A DNA stretch of 5,917 bases from DATKMG01 sp035541995 (GTDB taxonomy: Bacteria; Acidobacteriota; Terriglobia; Versatilivoradales; Versatilivoraceae): contig DATKMG010000540.1 in assembly GCA_035541995.1 (NCBI GenBank), forward strand, positions 1 to 5,917, in the 5' to 3' direction. The position numbers and the translations under genes were made by a program. This document shows positions 1-5,917 of this stretch, piece by piece (the first letter of the stretch is position 1; each line of letters opens with the position of its first letter). Under the pieces are notes generated by a model. It did no database searches. It was given only the letters and a program-made list of their open reading frames with translations, and had not been told where the DNA came from.

Positions 1-3000
1 ATCGAATGGATTGACCGGACGAATCTCAAAGAGATCATTTGCCGGCATGTTCTGAAGAAGAACTCCCGCCAACAGCTTGATCTGCGAAAGCTGTTTGCTT
101 TCATAAAAGCCAAATTGCCCAGTTTCCAGTTCTCGGAAAACGAGTTTTATGAATCTTACCCCTTTCACCCCCTGATCTTCGATTTGGCAGAGAAGTTGAA
201 AGCGAAGATTCCTACTTTCTCTCTGCTCGAGTTTGTAATTAGCACTTACCCTAAGATCTCCAGCCGGCGGGCAATTAGCCTGGTAACAATCGATTCTCTG
301 TTTGACCGGATGGAGTTTGAGATCAAGGGGAATCCCAAGTGTACGCGGCTCTACGCCATTTACAGGGACTTGGCTGACCAGGCGGTGCTACGACTGGAAG
401 ACCGATGGCGACTGTGGGGAAAGATGCTCTTGAAATCCACTTTCCTCTTTACACTTGCCGATAGAGCTCCTACTGTCCGCGAACTGGCTGATTCGCTCCT
501 GCTCTTCGAAGACAGCGAAACCGGCTTGAGTTACAACGTAGTCGGGATGATCCTGGGACAGATGGAGAAAGCCATGTCTCATGGCTTCACTACCACCGAT
601 GATCGTCTTGACCGGACGTATAGGCTGGGTGGCGCCGATCTTCGTGAGGAGCTCAACAAGTATCTTCTGTCGATTGCCTCCCAAATTCCCGACTCGAATC
701 CTAGGATTGCCGAAACTCTGCTTTCTGCTGCCCGCAAGTATTATCCGGACTGGCCGTTGCACCATGATCCTCTACAATCCATGATGGATAAGGAGGTTCT
801 GCTTCAAGTCAATTGGAAAGGGACCGAACGTCCTGGCTTGCTGATGCCCTCTGAGCGTTTTCGGAGGAGGGAGTACCAAGTCTATTCGGAGTCGGACGAT
901 CTGACCCAGTCATCCCGACTCCCGGAAGTTGAGGAGTTTGACGTCAATGACGAGACTGTCATCGAGCCCCCTACCCGGACTGCAGAAGCACAGACATCAA
1001 TTGAATGGATCCTTTGGATTGAGCCAGTTGGGCTGACACCCGAGCAGGAAGAAGTCATTCGATCGCAGAAAACGACTGAAATCCACTGGATTCCCGCCCG
1101 GCCTAGCGAAGAACAATCTCTAGAAGTCAAACGAATCATTGCTCTACAACTGACAGAGAAATCTTCGAGCAGTGACTTCAGTGCCTCGGATTTGGCCTCG
1201 TTCCACGAGGAATTAGACTCTCGGCTGGCCAGCCTCTTTCAGGATTTTTATCTGAATCAAGGCAGAATCGTAACCAGTACTCAAACGCTGGCGTTAAATC
1301 AAGGGCATCTGGAATGCCGCACGTTTCGCTCACTATTGAATTATCTTTTCAAGCCTAATTTTGACCAGCTCTATTCATTGCACCCTAATTTTTCCCCTGA
1401 TTCGCCTTCGATGAACCAGGTGATGACGATCACTCGAAAGCTGTTCGCCAACCAGGATCCCACGAACAATGAAGTCCAGCGACTCGCCGGCCAGTTTGCC
1501 TTGCCCCTCGGGCTGGTAAGCCGTTCCGAAGGGCTCTATGAACTCAACCTCAGTATTACGCCCCCCCTGTTCCTGAGCCACCTCATCCAGTACTTGGACA
1601 CTTTGGACGCGACAGAACGGCATGTTCAATCGCTATACGACATTGTGCATCGTCCCCCATTTGGATTGACCTGGACTCCCTTGTATCTGATCTTGACTGC
1701 ATTGGTTGCTGACGGACAGATGGAACTTTTCGATCCCGAGGCCAATAGTACTATTGCCCGTGAGAACTTGGTGGCACTCGAGAACATCTTGAAGTTCTCT
1801 CATTTCCGGAGGATCCAGACGCACAAGGAATATCCGGTTGAGGTGATGACTCAATGGTGCCGCCTGATCACCGGGAAACAAGAGCTGTCCGACATCTCCA
1901 CCAGCCGTGGCCGCATTGCTGCCACAGCCGCCCTTGGCGAATGGCTCCATCACTGGCAGGAGTTAGATATCCCCAAACGGCTCGATTCTCTTCCCAACGA
2001 ATTTCTTACCACTCACATGTGGCGCAAGATGGCCTGGACGAAGAGGCGCTTCGAGAAATTGGCAGAAATCGTGGGCAGTGTGCTGGAGAGCGAAACCCTG
2101 CTGATTCAGGGCATGGGACGAATCATTGAGCTATTTGCGGAGAACCTAAGCTTGTTAGAAAAGGCGTCTCAAAACCTGGTCGAACTCTCGCATTTCCTTC
2201 ACTGGATGGAACGTTTGTCTGAAGCCAGGGATTACTTGTTGGCCGCCGAAAAAACGGACAGTCCTGAGTTGGAAAGCGAGAAGGCGCAACTACTCAAGGG
2301 CTTGGATTCGATTCACGAACTGCTGGGCACCGAAAGAGCCAACCAGTTCGAGAGTCAGTTTAGGAACTTTAAGGACCGCTATATCCAGTTTTATGCCAAC
2401 CGACATGACCTGAGTATCGGCCCCTTGGGAGAATTTTCTCGACTTAATGAAATGCAGAATTCCAGAGAATTCCGTAACCTGCAATTGCTCGCTAGTCTTC
2501 CCTTGGGCGATCCCAGTTATGTCAATTATCTCGACGAATGGATTGCAGGTTTCAAGGATTATCAATGCTCCTTACCGGTCCGTGACCTCCTCCAGTCAAA
2601 GCCCTCCTGCAGTTGTGCCTTCAAGCTGGCACGTCCTTTGAACGTAGTTGCAATTACCCAGGATCTCAAGGCGTTCCTGAATCTGGGTGTGACCCATCAC
2701 CGGGAGGCCCTCGCCTACTACCGCCACATCATCGAGCCACAACTCATTGCGCACGACGGGAAGATGGTCGATAACTTTGACACCATCCAATCCTTGCTCA
2801 AGGATGACCCAATTCCCGAATTAAACCAGGCCGTGATAAGCCAACTCTCAAGCTTCATCGGCGGCCAGGTGATGGAAGAACAGCTCGATTCACCCCTTCC
2901 TCTTATCGCACCTTCCGGGCGCGTGACCAAGAAGCAGTTGGTGTCGCGCATTCAGCATTGGCTCGAGAATCTCTCCGGTAAAGAAGACGTTCTCTTCACG

Positions 3001-3012
3001 TTAAAAGAATAA
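1..3012 (+). CDS. C-terminal part of a large DUF6079/PglY-like P-loop ATPase, probably phage defence (5' partial)
   Basis: The frame is open from base 1 to TAA at 3010-3012 (1003 residues). An internal TTG at 115 is not a credible start: coding-like sequence continues upstream of it, and the Walker A and B motifs expected of the family are missing, so they should lie before the window. Visible landmarks, numbered from base 1: a helical stretch with R15-H-V-L-K-K (compare the RxLxK segment of related ATPases), YPFHP at 53-57, a helical/winged-helix-like stretch to about 290, an acidic, probably disordered linker at about 295-333, LHPNF at 460-464, a Y794/Y798/H802 pattern, a CSC pair at 870-872, and a helical C-terminus. 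YPFHP, the second HPNF and the late Cys pair resemble DUF6079/PglY, BrxC and DUF499 proteins, large cytoplasmic ATPases of BREX/Pgl-type antiphage loci. The reading frame is secure. The family call rests on remembered motifs, and the exact subfamily is uncertain. The next genes converge on it and are unrelated. Confidence 0.7.
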   Translation: MEWIDRTNLKEIICRHVLKKNSRQQLDLRKLFAFIKAKLPSFQFSENEFYESYPFHPLIFDLAEKLKAKIPTFSLLEFVISTYPKISSRRAISLVTIDSLFDRMEFEIKGNPKCTRLYAIYRDLADQAVLRLEDRWRLWGKMLLKSTFLFTLADRAPTVRELADSLLLFEDSETGLSYNVVGMILGQMEKAMSHGFTTTDDRLDRTYRLGGADLREELNKYLLSIASQIPDSNPRIAETLLSAARKYYPDWPLHHDPLQSMMDKEVLLQVNWKGTERPGLLMPSERFRRREYQVYSESDDLTQSSRLPEVEEFDVNDETVIEPPTRTAEAQTSIEWILWIEPVGLTPEQEEVIRSQKTTEIHWIPARPSEEQSLEVKRIIALQLTEKSSSSDFSASDLASFHEELDSRLASLFQDFYLNQGRIVTSTQTLALNQGHLECRTFRSLLNYLFKPNFDQLYSLHPNFSPDSPSMNQVMTITRKLFANQDPTNNEVQRLAGQFALPLGLVSRSEGLYELNLSITPPLFLSHLIQYLDTLDATERHVQSLYDIVHRPPFGLTWTPLYLILTALVADGQMELFDPEANSTIARENLVALENILKFSHFRRIQTHKEYPVEVMTQWCRLITGKQELSDISTSRGRIAATAALGEWLHHWQELDIPKRLDSLPNEFLTTHMWRKMAWTKRRFEKLAEIVGSVLESETLLIQGMGRIIELFAENLSLLEKASQNLVELSHFLHWMERLSEARDYLLAAEKTDSPELESEKAQLLKGLDSIHELLGTERANQFESQFRNFKDRYIQFYANRHDLSIGPLGEFSRLNEMQNSREFRNLQLLASLPLGDPSYVNYLDEWIAGFKDYQCSLPVRDLLQSKPSCSCAFKLARPLNVVAITQDLKAFLNLGVTHHREALAYYRHIIEPQLIAHDGKMVDNFDTIQSLLKDDPIPELNQAVISQLSSFIGGQVMEEQLDSPLPLIAPSGRVTKKQLVSRIQHWLENLSGKEDVLFTLKE

Positions 3013-3139
3013 GATCTATCAAGAGCCCAGAAGCCAGCATTGGCTACTCTCTTCCCCGGCAATAAGCAAGAGGGTTTGATTTGACAGGGTAGATCCTGAC
3101 TTCTGGAGTCATTTATAGGACTTTAAAAAGAACTTGGTA
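3013..3139. other. Convergent intergenic junction with weak hairpins
   Basis: This short gap separates the 3' ends of the plus-strand ATPase gene and the minus-strand operon. It contains a hairpin with stem AGCCA/TGGCT (3032-3036 with 3041-3045), extendable across mismatches by AGAG/CTCT (3022-3025 with 3047-3050). A second hairpin has stem TGACT/AGTCA (3097-3101 with 3107-3111), followed on the plus strand by TTTATA. Neither has a GC-rich stem followed directly by a clear T tract. Intrinsic termination is therefore possible but unproven on either strand. Confidence 0.4.
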
Positions 3140-3982
3140 TTACTGTGGCTGCGGGAGAGGTTCCAATTCAGAACTGATGGTGAGCTCGCTGCGCTTCAGG
3201 ATTGTGAGAGTGCGCGAGAACTCCTTGTAGTTCTCCTTGCGAAAAAGAACCTTGTACTCACCGGCGGCCAGCGAGAGGCGAGACGGAGTCATTCCAACCA
3301 GCTTTTCATTTAGATAGATTTCAGCCCCTTCTGGAATGGACTGGAGCAGCAAGTTGGCCAGATCTTCATTCTCTCGCTCCGTTGCCTTGGAGAGAACGGG
3401 CCTGGCCACTATAGCGGGAATATTCCCCTCTTCAGAAGGCAGGGTCGGCTTCTTTCTTAGGTGGGTAGCCACATCGTTAAGTAATTCAAACTCAAATTTC
3501 CCATTTGATCGGCATTCCTTCCAATCTCCGGAAACTGTGGAATCGTCGAAGACGGAGGTTTCAAAACCTTGAATTTCGATTTCCACTCCGACACGGGTCG
3601 AATCGGTTGATATCCTGGTCATCTGCACCCGGATTCGCATTCGGCCGTCCAGCCACTTGTGAAGAAAACTCTTGGGGGGAGTGGAGTAAGCCTTAACGCC
3701 GGTGTTGAGCTTCGAGAGATGAGGACTGCGGGAGAAGACGACGACCCCTGTCTCCAATCTGCCTGCGGCTTTGTCTTTGGTCTTAACTTCAAACTGGTAG
3801 TCCGAGAGAATCTGAACCAGGACATTCCATACCCGGTCATAGCTGGCTTGAAATGCTGCCTGACACGGGTTGGCGTCGTCACGGACTGGCAGGACAATTT
3901 TGTCGTCCGCAGAGACCTGTAAAAGCAGAGTAAGAAAGACCGAGATTAAAATGAAAGCAAGCTTCCTACACTCTCTCTTCAT
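3140..3982 (-). CDS. Exported BamC-like/PEGA domain protein
   Basis: The 280-residue product starts with a classic signal peptide: basic MKRECRK, a hydrophobic core at about 8-22, and a probable signal peptidase I site after VSA (23-25). There is no lipobox Cys, so it is predicted to be periplasmic and soluble rather than a lipoprotein. Residues about 42-175 read like a BamC/NlpB-type fold: a helix with YDRVW (48-52), then a strand and a GRLETG turn (74-79) followed by beta-rich sequence. After a linker (about 175-210), residues 214-275 form a PEGA domain, with IPEGAEIYL (216-224), G230-M-T-P and the G241-EYKV strand. PEGA domains are small extracytoplasmic beta modules thought to bind cell-surface components. 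BamC is an accessory of outer-membrane protein assembly, but that role is not shown here. The ATG at 3982 is preceded by GGGGTGG at 3989-3995, six bases away. It is the last gene of the three-gene operon, 12 bases after the SDR gene. Confidence 0.85.
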   Translation of the reverse strand: MKRECRKLAFILISVFLTLLLQVSADDKIVLPVRDDANPCQAAFQASYDRVWNVLVQILSDYQFEVKTKDKAAGRLETGVVVFSRSPHLSKLNTGVKAYSTPPKSFLHKWLDGRMRIRVQMTRISTDSTRVGVEIEIQGFETSVFDDSTVSGDWKECRSNGKFEFELLNDVATHLRKKPTLPSEEGNIPAIVARPVLSKATERENEDLANLLLQSIPEGAEIYLNEKLVGMTPSRLSLAAGEYKVLFRKENYKEFSRTLTILKRSELTISSELEPLPQPQ

Positions 3983-3988
3983 CCCGAA

Positions 3989-3997
3989 CCACCCCTA
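3989..3997 (-). promoter_or_regulatory. Shine-Dalgarno site overlapping the SDR stop codon
   Basis: On the minus strand the sequence TAGGGGTGG combines the TAG stop of the SDR gene (3997-3995) with a G-rich Shine-Dalgarno site (3995-3989) six bases before the ATG at 3982. It supports this start and suggests that ribosomes finishing the SDR gene can reinitiate on the BamC-like gene. Confidence 0.6.
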
Positions 3998-4762
3998 TTG
4001 TGCCGTCCATCCACCATCGATCACAAGGGTGCTTCCTGTCACAAAAGACGAAGCATCTGATGCAAGGAAGACGACTGCCCCGTCGAGTTCCTGAGGGTTT
4101 CCAAATCGGCCGAGCGGAATACGCGAAGTAAAAAAATCATGAGTTTCTTTATTCTCGAGCAGGGCCTTGTTCATAGGAGTGACAAATGGGCCCGGACAAA
4201 GCGCGTTAACCCGAACGTTGTAGGGGGCCCATTCCAATGCAAGTGCCTTGGTCATGCCGACAAGACCCGATTTGCTGGTGGAATAGGACGCACGGCCTGG
4301 AATGGAAACGAAGCTCATCATCGACGCCATATTAATAATGCTGCCAGACCGTTGTCCCACCATGATCTGTCCCACGGCCCGGCTGCAGAGCATCGGCCCC
4401 TTCAAATTCACCTCGATAACAGTCTCCCATTCCAAATCTTCGGTCTCCAATAAGGGCTTGCGGATGTTGACTCCAGCGTTGTTTACCAGAATATCGATTC
4501 TCCCGAACCGCGCCACTATCTCCCTGGCCATCTGATCAACGTCAGCTTTCCGGGTCACGTCCACCCTCAGCGCCAATGTCTCTTGCTGAGTTGCTTCACT
4601 AATCCGCTTGGTGACTTGATGTGATCCCTCCAGGTTTCGGCTGACCACGACCACCTTGGAGCCGGCCTTGGCAAGAGCCATCGCCATGGCTTCCCCCAGT
4701 CCTTTACTGCCGCCCGTTACAATTGAGACACGTCCATCCAGGCGGAATGCCTCCAGTCCCAT
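3995..4762 (-). CDS. Classical SDR-family NAD(P)-dependent oxidoreductase (gluconate 5-dehydrogenase-like)
   Basis: The 255-residue protein has the usual length and all the hallmarks of a classical short-chain dehydrogenase/reductase. The Rossmann glycine motif TGGSKGLG is at 16-23, D68-V69 is the adenine-pocket pair, and NNAG is at 94-97. The catalytic tetrad is N119, S147, Y160 and K164, and PG is at 190-191. The C-terminus ends in the typical VTGSTLVIDGGWTAQ. S41-R42 after the second strand, in place of an acidic residue, favours NADP(H). The overall sequence, including NNAGVNIRKP, resembles gluconate 5-dehydrogenase and 2-deoxy-D-gluconate 3-dehydrogenase (KduD) relatives, but FabG-like reductases are similar and the substrate cannot be read from the sequence. 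The ATG at 4762 has a strong GAGGAGGG site (4773-4766). It is the middle gene of the operon, with gaps of 9 bases upstream and 12 downstream. No sugar-acid genes are nearby to support the substrate guess. Confidence 0.93.
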   Translation of the reverse strand: MGLEAFRLDGRVSIVTGGSKGLGEAMAMALAKAGSKVVVVSRNLEGSHQVTKRISEATQQETLALRVDVTRKADVDQMAREIVARFGRIDILVNNAGVNIRKPLLETEDLEWETVIEVNLKGPMLCSRAVGQIMVGQRSGSIINMASMMSFVSIPGRASYSTSKSGLVGMTKALALEWAPYNVRVNALCPGPFVTPMNKALLENKETHDFFTSRIPLGRFGNPQELDGAVVFLASDASSFVTGSTLVIDGGWTAQ

Positions 4763-4765
4763 TTA

Positions 4766-4774
4766 CCCTCCTCA
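4766..4774 (-). promoter_or_regulatory. Shine-Dalgarno site embedded in the DinB stop codon
   Basis: The minus strand reads TGAGGAGGG: the TGA stop of the DinB gene (4774-4772) overlaps a near-perfect GGAGG (4771-4767), followed by GTAA and the SDR ATG at 4762. This fixes the SDR start and indicates translational coupling between the two genes. Confidence 0.75.
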
Positions 4775-5284
4775 GGGATGAGGTTTAGCGCCGATCTTTT
4801 GGTCAGCATAGACTAGCAAGTCAGTCGCTGCTGCCTGGGCACCGAGCTGGCGCAACATGCCCATTACCTGCCCACGATGGTAGGTGGAATGATTCCACAC
4901 GTGCTGCAAGATCTGTCTCAATGGGTAGGCCCAGTCTTCTCCTCGAGTATTTGTATAGCTAATTACTTTCTCTAGAGAACTGTCAGTAAGTCTCTCCAGG
5001 TATCGGCCGTAGTCTGCCTCCAGCTGAGTCCACCGGATTATTAAGGCATTCACGGTGGGGAACTCTTGCGCGGGCGGCAAGCTCTTGGGAGAAGTCCCCT
5101 CACAGCGCATCAGCCAGATCCACTCTGCACCCAGAATATGGGCCAGTGTGCCTTGGACCGAACGGTGGCTAATACCCAGATCTTGCGAGAACTGATCTGG
5201 CCCTAGAATTGATGCAGCGCCAAGAGCACGGGAATTAGCCCAACAGTTATATTGAAAAAGAGATTGGACATCCGTCAAATTCAC
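4772..5284 (-). CDS. DinB-family four-helix-bundle metalloprotein
   Basis: The 170-residue product fits the DinB/YfiT-like family in length and layout: an N-terminal helix with YNCWAN (12-17), LAHILGAEWIW at 47-57, and a C-terminal HVWNHSTYHRGQ segment at 128-139. H49, H132 and H136 would be the three metal ligands typical of the fold, and D155 and Y159 fall where the family often has a conserved D..L.Y. Such proteins include thiol-dependent transferases that use bacillithiol or mycothiol, and damage-inducible proteins. The exact reaction is unknown here. The start is GTG at 5284: an in-frame TGA lies three codons upstream (5296-5294), so no earlier start is possible, and GAGAGG (5295-5290) sits five bases before the GTG. 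It is the first gene of the minus-strand operon. A strong hairpin lies just upstream of its ribosome site. Confidence 0.9.
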   Translation of the reverse strand: MNLTDVQSLFQYNCWANSRALGAASILGPDQFSQDLGISHRSVQGTLAHILGAEWIWLMRCEGTSPKSLPPAQEFPTVNALIIRWTQLEADYGRYLERLTDSSLEKVISYTNTRGEDWAYPLRQILQHVWNHSTYHRGQVMGMLRQLGAQAAATDLLVYADQKIGAKPHP

Positions 5285-5289
5285 AAAAG

Positions 5290-5295
5290 CCTCTC
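5290..5295 (-). promoter_or_regulatory. Shine-Dalgarno site supporting the GTG start of the DinB gene
   Basis: GAGAGG on the minus strand, five bases before GTG at 5284. The in-frame TGA at 5296-5294 rules out a longer protein, so this site decides the start. An ATG at 5297 is in a different frame. Confidence 0.65.
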
Positions 5296-5296
5296 A

Positions 5297-5313
5297 TGCC
5301 CCATCCGGGGGCA
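5297..5313. repeat. Stable hairpin in the 5' leader of the DinB operon
   Basis: TGCCCC (5297-5302) pairs with GGGGCA (5308-5313) around a five-base loop. In the operon mRNA this 6-bp stem ends one base before the Shine-Dalgarno site. CCCCAT (5299-5304) can instead pair with ATGGGG (5329-5334), so two exclusive folds exist. A regulatory role is inference; no T tract follows directly. Confidence 0.5.
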
Positions 5314-5340
5314 CCACGTAACATGAAAATGGGGTAAGCC

Positions 5341-5441
5341 GATGCCTCGTCGCCGCCAAAAAAGCTCATAGGCGCAGGAGGCGGGACGAGGGCATCCCGT
5401 CTCCGGTGGTCTGGAGCCGCCGCGCCTCCGCGGCGCCCTCG
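5341..5441. repeat. GC-rich cluster of nested palindromes
   Basis: Several overlapping inverted repeats lie within about 100 bases. A long bulged hairpin joins 5341-5357 with 5380-5396 (about 16 pairs, two single-base bulges, loop containing A6). CGGGA/TCCCG pairs 5382-5386 with 5395-5399. CTCCGG/CTGGAG pairs 5401-5406 with 5411-5416 across a TGGT loop, with one G-T pair. CGCCGCG/CGCGGCG pairs 5418-5424 with 5429-5435 across a CCTC loop. An outer stem CGAGGGC/GCCCTCG (5387-5393 with 5435-5441) could enclose the last two as a three-way junction. The density and GC-richness, unlike the flanks, suggest an interspersed REP-like palindromic element or a structured RNA. No gene or transposase is attached. 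Confidence 0.6.
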
Positions 5442-5917
5442 AAAACCGCATATTCAAGAGAGGACCCCATGGAATAACCCAGAGTCACCACCTCGGCTGA
5501 CAATGCCGGAGGGGCACTCAAACTAACCTTCTCTTTGTGACCCGTCTTCTTCAGATTAGGTTACAAAGGTATGCTTCTGTGCGTATCCAACGTTAAGTCG
5601 TACTTCGTCTTCATAGCGTGGAAATATTCCCACTATCACCGCATTCCCAGAATCCAAGTCAGACGTATTCTACTCCAATCCTGAGGCTTTTAGCGCAAGC
5701 GCGTATTTTAGCCTATTGCCACCAATGGGTCGCCTACCGAGGTTATTGGTGACGGCGGCCGTAAAGTCGACCAGACGGATCTTCATATTCCAGCAGTGGA
5801 CCAGCTACAGGTGGAGGGCCGAACGAGTGATCCATTCATTCCCCTAAAGTCCACGTTTGACTGGCCCAGAAGTCACAATGATAGGGTACTTTAGTCCAGA
5901 ACGAGTGACAGAGATGT
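5442..5917. other. Gene-poor region without a convincing coding sequence
   Basis: No frame gives a credible intact gene. The longest protein-like stretch is a minus-strand frame from ATG at 5786 to TAA at 5556, interrupted by one TAG at 5672-5670. Smaller signals are an inverted repeat at 5720-5751, a 31-base imperfect palindrome at 5684-5714, and a 10-base direct repeat GAACGAGTGA at 5821 and 5899. I see no tRNA, CRISPR or insertion-sequence signature, and no consensus-quality promoter for the minus-strand operon. The gene to the right of the window may begin shortly after 5917. Confidence 0.5.
5720..5751. repeat. Inverted repeat CACCAAT/ATTGGTG
   Basis: A perfect 7-bp stem (5720-5726 with 5745-5751) encloses an 18-base loop that can form a small inner GGT/ACC stem. 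No T-rich tail follows on either strand, so it is not a standard terminator. It may be an operator, or chance. Confidence 0.35.

Noticed and set aside
115..117. TTG as the start of the large ATPase gene
   Set aside because: The same frame is open to base 1 with family-like sequence (RHVLKK), and the N-terminal P-loop part is missing, so the gene starts before the window.
3995..4762. Naming the SDR gene fabG, kduD or gno
   Set aside because: The SDR motifs are clear, but these subfamilies cannot be told apart by eye and the neighbours give no substrate clue.
5247..5369. 40-codon minus-strand frame beginning MSFFGGDEASAYP and overlapping the DinB start, possible leader peptide
   Set aside because: It has no Shine-Dalgarno site and begins inside the palindrome cluster; the overlap with DinB is out of frame and no family is recognised.
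5358..5399. Intrinsic terminator on the minus strand using the T6 tract at 5358-5363
   Set aside because: The T tract lies in the loop of the long hairpin and is about 20 bases past the nearest complete stem (5382-5399), not directly after it.
5571..5684. 37-codon plus-strand frame starting ATGCTTCTG
   Set aside because: It is short, AAAGG lies almost directly against the ATG, the composition is unremarkable, and it is antisense to the more protein-like frame.
5857..5885. Plus-strand promoter: TTGACT, 17 bases, GATAGG
   Set aside because: The -35 is good but the -10 matches only three of six positions, and no gene is visible downstream before the window ends.

Overview
The window looks like ordinary bacterial chromosome of roughly balanced GC content. 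It is gene-dense, with Shine-Dalgarno sites of the GGAGG type and tightly packed genes. The mix of a BamC-like/PEGA envelope protein, a DinB-fold protein and a gluconate-dehydrogenase-like SDR would suit a Gram-negative, perhaps Acidobacteriota or a related environmental lineage. That assignment is a guess: there is no rRNA, tRNA or phylogenetic marker here.

Left half (1-3012, plus strand): one very large reading frame already open at base 1, so its N-terminal part lies outside the window. What remains (1003 residues) resembles the C-terminal two thirds of the large P-loop ATPases grouped as DUF6079/PglY, BrxC and DUF499. These are commonly found in phage-defence loci such as BREX/Pgl. No other defence gene is in the window, so any system would lie upstream, with this as its last gene.

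Middle (3013-3139): a short convergent junction with only weak hairpins. Right of it (3140-5284, minus strand) is a compact three-gene operon, transcribed right to left: a DinB-like metalloprotein (GTG start), an SDR oxidoreductase, and an exported BamC-like/PEGA protein. The gaps are 9 and 12 bases, and each downstream Shine-Dalgarno site overlaps the stop codon of the preceding gene, which suggests translational coupling. The three products have no obvious common pathway.

Right end (5285-5917): more than 600 bases without a convincing gene. It holds a stable hairpin just upstream of the DinB ribosome binding site, a GC-rich cluster of nested palindromes (5341-5441) that looks like an interspersed palindromic repeat or a structured RNA, and several smaller inverted and direct repeats. 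A protein-like minus-strand frame broken by one TAG (5556-5786) may be a decayed small gene. The most interesting items are the truncated defence-type ATPase at the left edge and the palindrome cluster at the right.
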